Assembly: GCA_016926755.1 (NCBI GenBank)
Contig: JAFGNZ010000289.1
Location: 1 to 39,060, forward strand
Reading direction: 5' to 3'
Origin: Myxococcaceae bacterium
GTDB taxonomy: Bacteria; Myxococcota; Myxococcia; Myxococcales; Myxococcaceae
DNA: 39,060 nucleotides
Every line of letters begins with the position of its first letter. Positions within the stretch are counted from its first letter, which is position 1. Shown piece by piece: positions 25,851-34,143 of this stretch. A program made the translations under genes and the position numbers. The notes under the pieces are model-generated. The model saw only the letters and a program-made list of their open reading frames with translations, searched no databases and was not told the DNA's origin.

Positions 25851-26555
25851 ATGCGAGCCACTCCCCTCTTCTCCCTCCGCAAGTTCACCGTGGCCTGGAT
25901 GCTGGGCCTCGCAGCGTGCTCCTCGTCCAGCGAGGAGCTGATCGACGAGCTCGTCGCGCTGGAGGAGTTCCGGCCGGGCATCGCCACCTGGTACGAGGCG
26001 ACGGGCGCGGGGCACTGCGGCTACGACGCGAGCCCCGAGGACATGGACGTGGCGGCGATGAACGCCCCGCAGTTCGCCGACAGCGCGGTGTGCGGCGCGT
26101 GCGCGGAGGTGAAGGGGCCGCAGGGCACGGTGCGCGTGCGCATCGTCGACAGCTGCCCGGAGTGCCGCGAGGGGCACCTGGATCTGAGCGAGGAGGCCTT
26201 CGCGAAGATCGCCCCCGTCAGCGCCGGGAGGGTGGACACCGAGTGGCGCCTCGTCTCGTGCGCGGTGGCGGGCCCGGTGCGCTACCGCATCAAGGAGGGC
26301 AGCAGCGAGGACTGGACGGCCATCCAGGTGCGCAACCACCTGTGGCCCATCCTGAAGCTGGAGTGGCAGAAGAGCGGCGCCTGGGTGCAGGTGAAGCGCG
26401 AGCCCTACAACTACTTCGTGGAGCCCTCGGGCATGGGCGCCGGGCCCGTGCGCATCCGCATCACGTCCACCAACGGGCAGCAGCTCGAGGACACCCTGCC
26501 CGAGATCAAAGAGAACAAGATCTTCGACGGCGCTGCACAGTTCTCTCCGAGGTAG
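25851..26555 (+). CDS. Bacterial expansin-like lipoprotein (intact acidic residues)
   Basis: The 234-residue protein has a lipobox (LGLAAC, Cys23). It has the two-domain expansin layout: a double-psi beta-barrel (about 42-140; GIATWYEATGAGHCGYDA, VCGACAEV, VRIVDSCPEC, HLDLSEEAF) and a CBM63-like domain (about 142-234; YRIKEGSSEDWTAIQVRNH, YNYFVE). Compared with Bacillus subtilis EXLX1 it keeps the Thr (T46) and the two Asp residues (D100 and D111, equivalents of D71 and D82) needed for loosening activity. The binding aromatics W155 and Y186 are also kept. Expansins loosen polysaccharide networks without hydrolysis. The start ATG has GGAG 8 bp upstream. It is followed 61 bp later by a paralogue. 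Confidence 0.9.
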   Translation: MRATPLFSLRKFTVAWMLGLAACSSSSEELIDELVALEEFRPGIATWYEATGAGHCGYDASPEDMDVAAMNAPQFADSAVCGACAEVKGPQGTVRVRIVDSCPECREGHLDLSEEAFAKIAPVSAGRVDTEWRLVSCAVAGPVRYRIKEGSSEDWTAIQVRNHLWPILKLEWQKSGAWVQVKREPYNYFVEPSGMGAGPVRIRITSTNGQQLEDTLPEIKENKIFDGAAQFSPR

Positions 26556-26616
26556 ACGCCAGCACGGAGGTGGAGAGCCGCGCTATCATCCTCCTGTCTC
26601 GCAGGAGGATCCCCCC

Positions 26617-27324
26617 ATGCGCGTCGCGAACGTCGTCTCCTGTCTCGTACCCCTCTCGGTCGGGATGTTGGGCCTGGCGGCGTGCTCCGAGTCCTCCCCT
26701 CCCGTGAAGCTCCTCCCCACCTCGCCGCTCTCGGAGCACAAGGAAGGCGTGGCCGTCCGCTTCGAGACGGACGGCACGGGCAGCTGCTCCTTCAACGCGA
26801 GCCCGGAGGCCCTGAACGTGGCCGCGCTCAACCCCGCCGAGTTCGCCGAGGCCGCGAGGTGTGGCGCCTGCGCCGAGGTGGAGAGCTCCACGGGCTCGGT
26901 GCGCGTGCGCGTCGTCAGCAACTGCCAGGGGTGCGCGCCGAACCAGCTGGCCCTGAGCAAGGAGGCCTTCGCGACGATGGGCGGCGGGGACTTCTTCCAG
27001 ATGCAGGTCCGCTGGCGCTACACCACCTGCCCGCTGGAAGGCCCGGTGCGCTACTTCATCAAGGAAGACAGCAGCGCGTACTGGGTGGCCCTCCAGGTGC
27101 GCAACCACCTGCTGCCCATCCAGCAGCTGGCGTGGCAGAAGGACGGCGCCTGGGTGGCGGTGAAGCGCGAGCCCTACAACTACTTCATCGAGCCCCAGGG
27201 CATGGGCGCCGGGCCGGTGCGGCTGCGCGTGACGGCCTCCAACGGGCAGCAGCTCGAGGACACCCTCCCCGCAATCGCCCCGGGGGCCCTCGTCGATGGC
27301 GCGGCCCAGTTCTCCGCGGAATAA
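26617..27324 (+). CDS. Expansin paralogue with lost active-site residues (probable binding-only protein)
   Basis: This 235-residue lipoprotein (LGLAAC, Cys23) is clearly a tandem duplicate of the preceding expansin (shared KREPYNYF, EPxGMGAGPVR, NGQQLEDTLP). In the barrel domain the conserved residues are gone. GIATWYE became GVAVRFE, VDSC became VSNC (Ser101 for Asp) and HLDLS became QLALS (Ala112 for the essential Asp). The CBM63-like domain is retained (SSAYWVALQVRNH, PYNYF). It should still bind a wall or cellulose-like polymer but is unlikely to loosen it. This is inferred from EXLX1 mutational knowledge. AGGAGG precedes the ATG by 7 bp. Separate transcription is possible, since 61 bp lie between the two genes. 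Confidence 0.85.
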   Translation: MRVANVVSCLVPLSVGMLGLAACSESSPPVKLLPTSPLSEHKEGVAVRFETDGTGSCSFNASPEALNVAALNPAEFAEAARCGACAEVESSTGSVRVRVVSNCQGCAPNQLALSKEAFATMGGGDFFQMQVRWRYTTCPLEGPVRYFIKEDSSAYWVALQVRNHLLPIQQLAWQKDGAWVAVKREPYNYFIEPQGMGAGPVRLRVTASNGQQLEDTLPAIAPGALVDGAAQFSAE

Positions 27325-27356
27325 AAAACCCGAAAATCCCGCCAGCTGCCTCCATA

Positions 27357-27376
27357 CGGATCAAAATGTTGATCCG
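27357..27376. promoter_or_regulatory. Perfect 8-bp-arm palindrome upstream of the GH19 gene
   Basis: CGGATCAA, loop AATG, TTGATCCG. It lies in a locally AT-rich 228-bp intergenic region, 33 bp after the second expansin stop. It could be a regulator-binding site or the stem of a weak terminator. There is no T-run after it. Confidence 0.45.
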
Positions 27377-27494
27377 CCATGCCCACACTGTAGGCAAACG
27401 ACATACCTCCAAGCCCCAGGAAAGCCTTGGATCTCAACGCGGAGCGTCATCCCTCGCAAACATTCGAATTGGAATCTTTCCCGGGCCGCGCAAC

Positions 27495-27510
27495 TTGATT
27501 CTCGAATCAA
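27495..27510. promoter_or_regulatory. Near-perfect palindrome in the GH19 5' region
   Basis: TTGATTC, two-base spacer TC, GAATCAA, 43 bp before the ATG. It shares the TTGAT/ATCAA half-site with the palindrome at 27357-27376, suggesting a common DNA-binding protein. This is inference; no promoter boxes were identified with confidence. Confidence 0.4.
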
Positions 27511-27552
27511 ACGAAAACGCAGGCACGTCACTCTCAACTGGAGAGAATTTCC

Positions 27553-29262
27553 ATGGCTACCTACTCGGTACGCAGCGGCGACACGCTGAGCGCCATCGCG
27601 GCGCGCTTCAACACCTCGGTCTCGGCACTGGCCAAGGCCAACAACATCGCCAACCCCAACAAGATCCTCGCCGGGCAGCGGCTGCAGGTCCCCGGTCGGT
27701 CGGACGGGTTTGATCGCCCGGCGCCCCGGCCGGCCCCCCGCCCCGCGTCGCAGCCTGCGGCTCAGCCGGCGCCGTCCGCGGCGGCCCGAGGCCCGGTGCG
27801 TGATGACGACGGCCGCAAGTTCCCGACGTCCAAGGACGGCACGCCCCTCTACCGCCAGGGCGATCCGCAGTGGGGCAGCCGGCGCCTGGGCACCAGCTCG
27901 AGCCTGGCCGCGGCGGGCTGCGCCATGACGGCCACCGCCATGGCCGTCAGCAAGATCACCGGCAAGACGATCAACCCCGGAGAGATGGACGCGTGGCTGG
28001 ACAAGCACGGCGGCTACGCGGGCAACGGGTTGATCTGGGGCAAGGCGGCGCAGATGGGCGGCCTGGGCGCGGCCAAGGCCGGCTGGAACTTCAACACCCT
28101 CAACAAGCAGGTGGACGCGGGCCGCCCGGTGGTGATTGGCGTGGACTACAAGGCCGGCAGCAACGGCGGCGCCAACGGCACGGACCACTGGATCACCCTG
28201 ACGGGCCGCGGCCGGCAGAACGGGCAGAACGTCTACTTCGCCAATGATCCGGCCACCGGCAAGCAGATCACCCTGCGCCAGGTGGGCAGCCGGCTGGTGG
28301 GCGGTCCCCAGGGCTACAAGTCCACGGGCCAGCTGGTGACGTTCTCGGGCGGCAACCCGCGCCCGGGCACGGGCGGCGCGGCGCCGACCAGGCCTTCCAC
28401 GCCGAGCAAGCCGGCCCCCGCCCCCTCCACCTCGCTGAAGGGCGCCCCGCTGCCGGGCGGTGACCTGAAGCGCGGCGCGCAGGGCGCGGCGGTGAAGCAG
28501 CTCCAGGCGGCGCTGGTGAAGGCCGGCCACCTGACGCAGAAGGAGATGAACACGGGCCCCGGCATCTTCGGGCCTCGCACGGAGGACGCGCTCCAGGAGT
28601 TCCAGAAGAAGCACGGCGTGCCGGCCACGGGCTACTACGGGCCGAAGACGCGGGCGGCCTTCGAGAAGCTGGGCGCCAAGGTGGGTGGCTCCGGCGCCGC
28701 GGCGCCGGTGAAGCCGACCACGCCGGGCCCGGTGAAGGGCGGGGTGTCGCTGCAGCAGCTGAAGAAGATCATGCCGGCCCTGTCCGACTCCAAGGCCCGC
28801 CAGGTGCTGCCGCACCTGAACGCGGCGATGGCGGAGGCGAAGATCAACACGCCGAAGCGGCAGGCCGCGTTCCTGGCCCAGCTGGCGCACGAGAGCGGCC
28901 AGCTGCGCTACTTCGAGGAGATCGCCTCGGGCCGCGCCTACGAGGGCCGCCGGGATCTGGGCAACACGCAGCCGGGTGACGGCGTGCGCTTCAAGGGCCG
29001 CGGGCCCATCCAGCTCACGGGCCGGGCCAACTACCGCGCGGCGGGCAAGGCGCTGGGCATCGACCTGGAGCGCAACCCGAAGCGGGCCGCGGACATCGAC
29101 GTGGGCTTCCGCACGGCGGCGTGGTTCTGGAACAGCCGCGGGCTGAACAAGTACGCGGACGCGGGCAACTTCCGCGAGGTGACCCGCCGCATCAACGGCG
29201 GCTACAACGGCCTGGCCGACCGCGAGCAGTTCTACCGCCGCGCGCTGAACGTGCTGGGCTGA
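27553..29262 (+). CDS. Modular wall hydrolase: LysM, C39-like peptidase, peptidoglycan-binding, GH19
   Basis: The 569-residue protein begins directly with a LysM domain (3-47, YSVRSGDTLSAIAARFN). A Pro/Ala linker follows, then a C39-like cysteine peptidase domain (about 90-270; AAAGCAMTATAMAVSKI with the Cys, NGTDHWITLTG with the His, YFANDPATGK with the Asp). Next is a PG_binding_1 domain (about 305-375, KRGAQGAAVKQLQAAL). A GH19 chitinase/lysozyme-like domain completes it (about 395-569; AQLAHESGQLRYFEE with the catalytic Glu, GRGPIQLTGRANY). There is no signal peptide. GGAGAG precedes the ATG by 8 bp. It would cut both glycan and peptide parts of peptidoglycan; export must use another route such as a contractile injection system or lysis (inference). 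A strong terminator follows. Confidence 0.9.
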   Translation: MATYSVRSGDTLSAIAARFNTSVSALAKANNIANPNKILAGQRLQVPGRSDGFDRPAPRPAPRPASQPAAQPAPSAAARGPVRDDDGRKFPTSKDGTPLYRQGDPQWGSRRLGTSSSLAAAGCAMTATAMAVSKITGKTINPGEMDAWLDKHGGYAGNGLIWGKAAQMGGLGAAKAGWNFNTLNKQVDAGRPVVIGVDYKAGSNGGANGTDHWITLTGRGRQNGQNVYFANDPATGKQITLRQVGSRLVGGPQGYKSTGQLVTFSGGNPRPGTGGAAPTRPSTPSKPAPAPSTSLKGAPLPGGDLKRGAQGAAVKQLQAALVKAGHLTQKEMNTGPGIFGPRTEDALQEFQKKHGVPATGYYGPKTRAAFEKLGAKVGGSGAAAPVKPTTPGPVKGGVSLQQLKKIMPALSDSKARQVLPHLNAAMAEAKINTPKRQAAFLAQLAHESGQLRYFEEIASGRAYEGRRDLGNTQPGDGVRFKGRGPIQLTGRANYRAAGKALGIDLERNPKRAADIDVGFRTAAWFWNSRGLNKYADAGNFREVTRRINGGYNGLADREQFYRRALNVLG

Positions 29263-29296
29263 TCCCCACGCGAGCCACGAGCTGAAGCAGCCGCGC

Positions 29297-29323
29297 GGGG
29301 CCTGGAGGCGCACTCCAGGCCCC
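29297..29323 (+). terminator. Rho-independent-like terminator after the GH19 gene
   Basis: A perfect 11-bp stem GGGGCCTGGAG / CTCCAGGCCCC has a 5-nt loop GCGCA and is followed by GTTGCTCTT, a weak T-rich tail. It lies 34 bp after the stop codon. It may also serve the convergent TonB-receptor gene. Confidence 0.75.
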
Positions 29324-29451
29324 GTTGCTCTTGCGGGGCTCCGTCACTGGCTTTTCCCAGTGCCCGGAACGGAGATGGAAGCCCTCCCGCACCTGGCCCG
29401 CCGGCGCGACAGCTGTCAGCGCACCCGCGAGCCAGAGAGGGGTGACGGCGC

Positions 29452-32400
29452 CTAGAAGACGTACCGCGCGCCGACCTGGATCCGCCACCGCGACCGGGTG
29501 GGGCTCAAGACGACCGTCCGCACCTCGGAGGGCTCGGTGAAGCTGTAGACCGGCCGGTTGTTCGCGGCGTCGTAGCCCACGGCGCGGAGGAACTGCGCGG
29601 GGTGGTTCTCGAAGTTGGCCTCCTGCTCGAACAGCCCCCAGTCGGAGTTGATCAGGTTCAGGACGTTGAAGATGTCCCCCTGCAGCTCGAGGTGCTGCCC
29701 CTTGATCCACTCAGGGGAGTTCCAGCCCAGCCGCATGTCGAGGATGTTCTGCCACGGGTTCCGGCACGAGCCGCGCTGAACGAAGCCGCCCCGCGCGTTC
29801 CGGAGGCACTCCTGGCCCTCGACGAAGTTGTTCAGGGCCTCGTACTGCGAAGGATCCTGCAGCGTGATCTGCTCCGGATTGGCCGGGATGAACGCCAGGT
29901 CGTTCCCGCTGATCCCGTCCGCGTTGACGTCGCCGCTGACGGTCCAGGTGTACGGCAGCCCCGACTGGCCCACGTAGATGAGGCCGGCGTTGAAGCCGAA
30001 GGGCAGGGTGGCGGTCGCGGTGAGGGTGATGCGGTGCGTGCGGTCGAACGCCGACGGCCGGATGTTGCGGTTCTGGATGTCACCGTCGAGCGGCGCGAAC
30101 TGGAAGTTCGAGAGGGCCTGCGCGCTCGTCAGGGAGATCCGGTCCCTCGCGTTGGTGTAGGTATAGGCCACGCTGGCGTCCACGATGTCCGCGAGCTCCT
30201 TGCGCAGCTGCACGGTGCCGCTGAAGACGCGCCCGCCGTTCTTGTTGAACACCTTCACGGCCTGGCGGAGGTTGGTGTTGTCCACGCGCGCGGGGTTGGC
30301 GCGGAAGCCCGTCGCGTTGAACGTGCCGTAGAGCGCCCGGCCCTCGCCGCTGTCCGCCTCCTGGCGGACGAGGTTCTCGTCGGTCGTGTACCAGCCGTTG
30401 ATGTCCTGCGTGTAGAGCAGGTCGACGGTGCCCACGAGGTCCAACGGCAGCCGCCGGTCCGCGCCGAGCGCCACGCGGAAGTTCTGCGGATACTTCGTGT
30501 CCTTGTCGAAGTAGTCGATCTCGCCCTGGTTGGTGGGCGCCTCCGGCGGGGTGGTGCCGCCGGCACAGTCGAACGGCTGGGCGTTCGGGTCCACGGTGAA
30601 GCCCGGGACCTGGTTGCTGCCGCCGTCCCGCCGACAGGTCAGCTCCACCTGGGACAGGCCGTTGATGCTGTAGGCGTTGGCGACCCACACGTACGGCGGC
30701 CGGCCCGAGAAGACGCCCGTGCCGCCGCGCACGATGGTGTTTCCGCCGTCCACGTCCCAGTTCGCCCCGAGCCGCGGCGACCAGAGGATGTTGCCGCTCG
30801 GCACCTCGCCGGTGTTGATGGGGAACGCCTCGTTCTCCAACAGGCGCTGGTTGACGTTGGCCGCCGAAAGGAACGGCACGTCGATGCGCACGCCGGGGGT
30901 GACGGTCAGCCCCTTGAGCGGCGTCCAGTTGTCCTGGACGTACAGGCCCATCTGGAACACGTTGAAGGCGGCCGTGCCAGGCTCCTGGAGATCGCTGACG
31001 CCGAACCGGCGCTGGAACGCGCTCGCGTTCCCGGCCTCGAAGTCGTCCAGGCTGTCGAAGGTCCACACGCCGATGGCGGCCTGCAGGAAGGCGTTGCGGA
31101 TCCGCAGGTACTCGTTGCTGGTGCCCACGGTGATCGCGTGATCGCCCAGCTTGTAGGTGAGGCTGTCCTGCAGCTGGTAGATGTCCTGATCCAGCGAATT
31201 GAGCTGCGAGAACCGCTCCGCGCCCGCCGCGAGCCAGGAATCGGCCGTGCCGAGCTGGCCAGCCTGAACCAGGATCAGCGGGATGTCCTGGCCGGGGTCG
31301 CGCTCGTCGCGGAGGAAGGAGAAGCCCGCGAGCAGCTCGTTGGAGAGCTTACCGCCCAGCCAGCTGGAGACGAGCTTCGCCCGGCCGATGTGGCTGGTGG
31401 TGGCCTGGGCGTAGCCGCTGTTGGACAGCTGGTAGCCATCGCGCATGCGGCCTGGGATGGATGGGGCGGTGGGCGACCGCGTCAGCGAGTCCTGCTCGGC
31501 GTTCACGAAGTTGTAGGACAGCTCCAGGTAGCTGTCCGGGACGAGGCTGGTGCTGACCTTGGCGAAGACGTTGCGGTCCGGATTCCCCAGCTTCGGCGCC
31601 AGGGCATTGCCGGCGTTCTGGACGCCGTAGGTGTTGGCCAGAATCGAGGCGAACCGCTCGGCCTCGGCGTTGGTGAAGCCGGCGCGGGCCGCGTCCGCGG
31701 CCGGATCCACGCCGCCAATCTGGAACTGGTTTCCGAAGGCGGAGGTGCGCGACTGGAGGTCGGCGGTGACGAAGAAGTGCACCTTGTCCTTGAGGATCGG
31801 TCCACCGAGGCTGAGGCCGTACTGCCAGATGTTGTAACCGAGGAACGTTGGATCATCCTGGTTCCCGGCGAGCTCCTTGTTCTGAAAGTACCCGAAGACC
31901 GATCCGCGGAGATCGTTGGTGCCGCTCTTGGTGATCGCGTTCACCATGCCGCCGGCGAAGTTGCCGTAGCGCACGTCGAACGGGGAGACCTGCACGACGA
32001 AGGACTCGATCGCCTCGATCGAGAGGGCCTTGGCGTTGGCCTGACCACCCGGCGTCCCGCCGCTGGCGAGGCCGAAGAGGTCGTTGTAGGAGGCGCCGTC
32101 GATCTGGATGTTGTTGAAGCGGTTGTTCTGACCCGCCATGGAGGTGCCGCTCACCTGCGGCGCGGTCGAGATCAGGTCCGCGAAGTTACGTCCCTGGATC
32201 GGCAGATCGAGCATCTCCGCGCTGTCCAGCGTCTTGGACGGGCCGGTGCGGCCGCGATCCATGAGCTCGTCGACCTTGGCCACGACCGTCATCTCCTCCC
32301 CCATGGCCTCGAGCTTGCGCACCTGGACGTTGAGCCGGAGGCGGTTGCCGAGCACCAGCTGCATCCCGACGCGCTTGCTGTCGTAGTAGCCCTCAGCGCT

Positions 32401-32664
32401 GACGGTGAGGCTGTAGGGGCCACCCGGAGGGACGTTGTCGAACAGATATCCGCCGGACGCGTCGCTGACCGCGATGAAGTTCGCGCCCGTCGATTCGTTG
32501 CGGAGCTCGACCGCCGCGTCCGGGAGCGGCTGCCCCTCGGTGTCGGTGATCGTACCGGTGAGCGCTGAGCCGGTGACACCTTGGGCCAGCGATGTGGATG
32601 CGATGGCCAGGGCTCCGATGACGACAGCGAGCCTCAGGCGAAATGGACGAAACGAGTTGTCCAA
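29452..32664 (-). CDS. Oar-like TonB-dependent outer-membrane receptor
   Basis: The 1070-residue protein has a signal peptide (AVVIGALAIASTSLAQG, cleavage about 28). A carboxypeptidase-regulatory-like beta-sandwich follows (about 32-115; LTGTITDTEGQPLPDAAVEL), then a plug domain (about 130-250; LPIQGRNFADLISTAPQVSG, GGMVNAITKSGTNDLRGSVF). A long beta-barrel completes it, ending in RWRIQVGARYVF with the terminal aromatic. This layout matches the TonB-dependent Oar family, which in Myxococcus xanthus is needed for development and export of the PopC protease. The exact orthology here is not established. The start is TTG at 32664 with strong GGAGGGG 5 bp upstream. Direct repeats lie in its upstream region. 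Confidence 0.92.
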   Translation of the reverse strand: MDNSFRPFRLRLAVVIGALAIASTSLAQGVTGSALTGTITDTEGQPLPDAAVELRNESTGANFIAVSDASGGYLFDNVPPGGPYSLTVSAEGYYDSKRVGMQLVLGNRLRLNVQVRKLEAMGEEMTVVAKVDELMDRGRTGPSKTLDSAEMLDLPIQGRNFADLISTAPQVSGTSMAGQNNRFNNIQIDGASYNDLFGLASGGTPGGQANAKALSIEAIESFVVQVSPFDVRYGNFAGGMVNAITKSGTNDLRGSVFGYFQNKELAGNQDDPTFLGYNIWQYGLSLGGPILKDKVHFFVTADLQSRTSAFGNQFQIGGVDPAADAARAGFTNAEAERFASILANTYGVQNAGNALAPKLGNPDRNVFAKVSTSLVPDSYLELSYNFVNAEQDSLTRSPTAPSIPGRMRDGYQLSNSGYAQATTSHIGRAKLVSSWLGGKLSNELLAGFSFLRDERDPGQDIPLILVQAGQLGTADSWLAAGAERFSQLNSLDQDIYQLQDSLTYKLGDHAITVGTSNEYLRIRNAFLQAAIGVWTFDSLDDFEAGNASAFQRRFGVSDLQEPGTAAFNVFQMGLYVQDNWTPLKGLTVTPGVRIDVPFLSAANVNQRLLENEAFPINTGEVPSGNILWSPRLGANWDVDGGNTIVRGGTGVFSGRPPYVWVANAYSINGLSQVELTCRRDGGSNQVPGFTVDPNAQPFDCAGGTTPPEAPTNQGEIDYFDKDTKYPQNFRVALGADRRLPLDLVGTVDLLYTQDINGWYTTDENLVRQEADSGEGRALYGTFNATGFRANPARVDNTNLRQAVKVFNKNGGRVFSGTVQLRKELADIVDASVAYTYTNARDRISLTSAQALSNFQFAPLDGDIQNRNIRPSAFDRTHRITLTATATLPFGFNAGLIYVGQSGLPYTWTVSGDVNADGISGNDLAFIPANPEQITLQDPSQYEALNNFVEGQECLRNARGGFVQRGSCRNPWQNILDMRLGWNSPEWIKGQHLELQGDIFNVLNLINSDWGLFEQEANFENHPAQFLRAVGYDAANNRPVYSFTEPSEVRTVVLSPTRSRWRIQVGARYVF

Positions 32665-33136
32665 GTGACCCCTCCAAATGCACGAACGGTGGACTGCGTG
32701 GGTGCCAGGTTACGGCGAGCCCTCTAGTACCTTGAATGAGGTCGTGAAGGATCAAGTATGTGACAAATGCATCAAGTCGGCTTCCCCCCGCCGCAGGTCA
32801 TGGCGCTGGCGTGTGCCTGCACCTTCGGCCATGGGGTCACCCCACACCCAACCCAGCGATCACGGGAAAACCGGCACGGGCCACGCCGTCAACGCGTCCA
32901 CGGGCAGTGTCCGTGCTGCGCAACCTGGTGGTGAACCTGCTCAACAACACCGGACGTGAAGTTCGTGAACGCGCAGTTTCGGGGGAGCCGTTCCAGCCTC
33001 AGCGGACGAGCTCCCCTCTCGACGCAACTCCTCGCCCCGGTGTCCGACGATTTCTCGAACTTCAGGAGTATGCTCTCCCATCCTGGCCGAGCGTGCCGGA
33101 CCGGATGCTCGGGGCCGTGCGCCTCACGCTTTGGAC
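32665..33136. other. 472-bp intergenic region between TonB receptor and dusA
   Basis: The region holds the receptor's ribosome-binding site, an AT-richer stretch at about 32720-32790 with direct repeats (likely promoter/operator), and non-coding sequence beyond. At about 32890-32950 a plus-strand frame reads VLRNLVVNLL, vaguely like the end of an ISAs1/IS4-type transposase. Neighbouring frames give no coherent protein, so at most this is a worn remnant. Nothing else recognisable was seen. Confidence 0.5.
32751..32777. repeat. Direct repeat ATCAAGT x2, 20 bp apart (operator candidate)
   Basis: ATCAAGT occurs at 32751-32757 and again at 32771-32777, exactly 20 bp start to start (about two helical turns). 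The pair is 87-113 bp upstream of the TTG start of the TonB-dependent receptor. The spacing suits a regulator bound to one face of the DNA. No protein can be named. Confidence 0.4.
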
Positions 33137-34135
33137 TCAGGCCGCGGCTTCGGCCGAGGCTCCCCGCGGCACCATCGCGAGCGCGGCGGAGACGACCTCG
33201 GGGCCGGCGCCGGGCTTGTGCACGTTCTCGCTCAGGTACCTGCGCCAGGCCCGCGCCCCGGGCAGCCCCTGGAAGAGGCCCAGCATGTGCCGGGTGATGG
33301 CGTTGACCGGCGCCCCGCGCCGCCGGCAGTCCTCGATGTACGGCAGCATCGCCTCCACCACGGCATGGCGATCGCGCGGCGGCTCCGCGGCGCCGAAGAA
33401 GCGCTGATCGGCCTCTGCCAGGAGGTACGGGTTCTCGTAGGCGGCGCGGCCGATCATCACGCCATCCACGTGCCGCAAGTGCCCGGCCGCGGCGTCCAGG
33501 CTCTTGACGCCGCCGTTCAGGCTGATGTCGAGGTGCGGGAACTCGGCCTTGAGCCGGTAGACCAGCTCGTAGCGCAGCGGGGGGATGTCCCGGTTCTCCT
33601 TGGGGCTGAGCCCCTGCAGCCACGCCTTGCGCGCGTGCACGATGAAGCGCGTGCAGCCCGCGGCCGAGACGCGCCGGACGAAGTGCTCGATCGTCGGCCA
33701 CTCCTCCAGCTCGTCGATCGCCAGCCGCGACTTGACCGTGACCGGGATGCGCACGGCCTCGCGCATGGCGCCGACCAGCCGCGCGACGAGCTCGGGCTCG
33801 GCCATCAGGCACGCGCCGAAGCGGCCGGACTGCACGCGATCGCTCGGGCAGCCGACGTTGAGGTTGATCTCGTCGTAGCCCCACTCCTGGCCGATGCGCG
33901 CGGCCTCGGCGAGCTGGGCGGGCTCCGAGCCTCCCAGCTGGAGGGCCACCGGGTGCTCGGCGGGCGTGAAGCCCAGCAGCCGCTCACGGTCCCCGTGGAT
34001 GACGGCGCCCGTGGTCAGCATCTCCGTGTAGAGCAGCGTGTGCCGGCTGAGCTGGCGATGGAAGAACCGGCAGTGCCGGTCCGTCCAGTCCATCATCGGC
34101 GCCACACACAGCGGCATGGGATACGACGGCTTCAT
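33137..34135 (-). CDS. dusA: tRNA-dihydrouridine synthase A
   Basis: The 332-residue FMN enzyme reduces uridines in the tRNA D-loop (U20/U20a in the DusA class). Motifs are MPLCVAPMMDWTDRHCRFFH (the DusA-type N-terminus), NLNVGCPSDRVQSGRFGACL with the catalytic Cys96, VTVKSRLAID, FIVHARKAWLQGLSPKENR and SLNGGVKS. HVDGVMIGRAAYENPYL follows. HARKAWLxGLSPKENR is a DusA hallmark. ATG at 34135 gives the family-typical N-terminus; the frame is open further upstream but overlaps the P450 gene. Only 8 bp separate it from the P450 stop, so the two are likely co-transcribed, which is functionally unexpected. Confidence 0.95.
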   Translation of the reverse strand: MKPSYPMPLCVAPMMDWTDRHCRFFHRQLSRHTLLYTEMLTTGAVIHGDRERLLGFTPAEHPVALQLGGSEPAQLAEAARIGQEWGYDEINLNVGCPSDRVQSGRFGACLMAEPELVARLVGAMREAVRIPVTVKSRLAIDELEEWPTIEHFVRRVSAAGCTRFIVHARKAWLQGLSPKENRDIPPLRYELVYRLKAEFPHLDISLNGGVKSLDAAAGHLRHVDGVMIGRAAYENPYLLAEADQRFFGAAEPPRDRHAVVEAMLPYIEDCRRRGAPVNAITRHMLGLFQGLPGARAWRRYLSENVHKPGAGPEVVSAALAMVPRGASAEAAA

Positions 34136-34143
34136 GCGAGAAC

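Noticed and set aside
29602-32568. A 988-codon plus-strand open frame opposite the TonB receptor
   Set aside because: It is composed of Val/Arg/Glu/His low-quality sequence with no recognisable motif. The minus-strand receptor has a signal peptide, plug and barrel.
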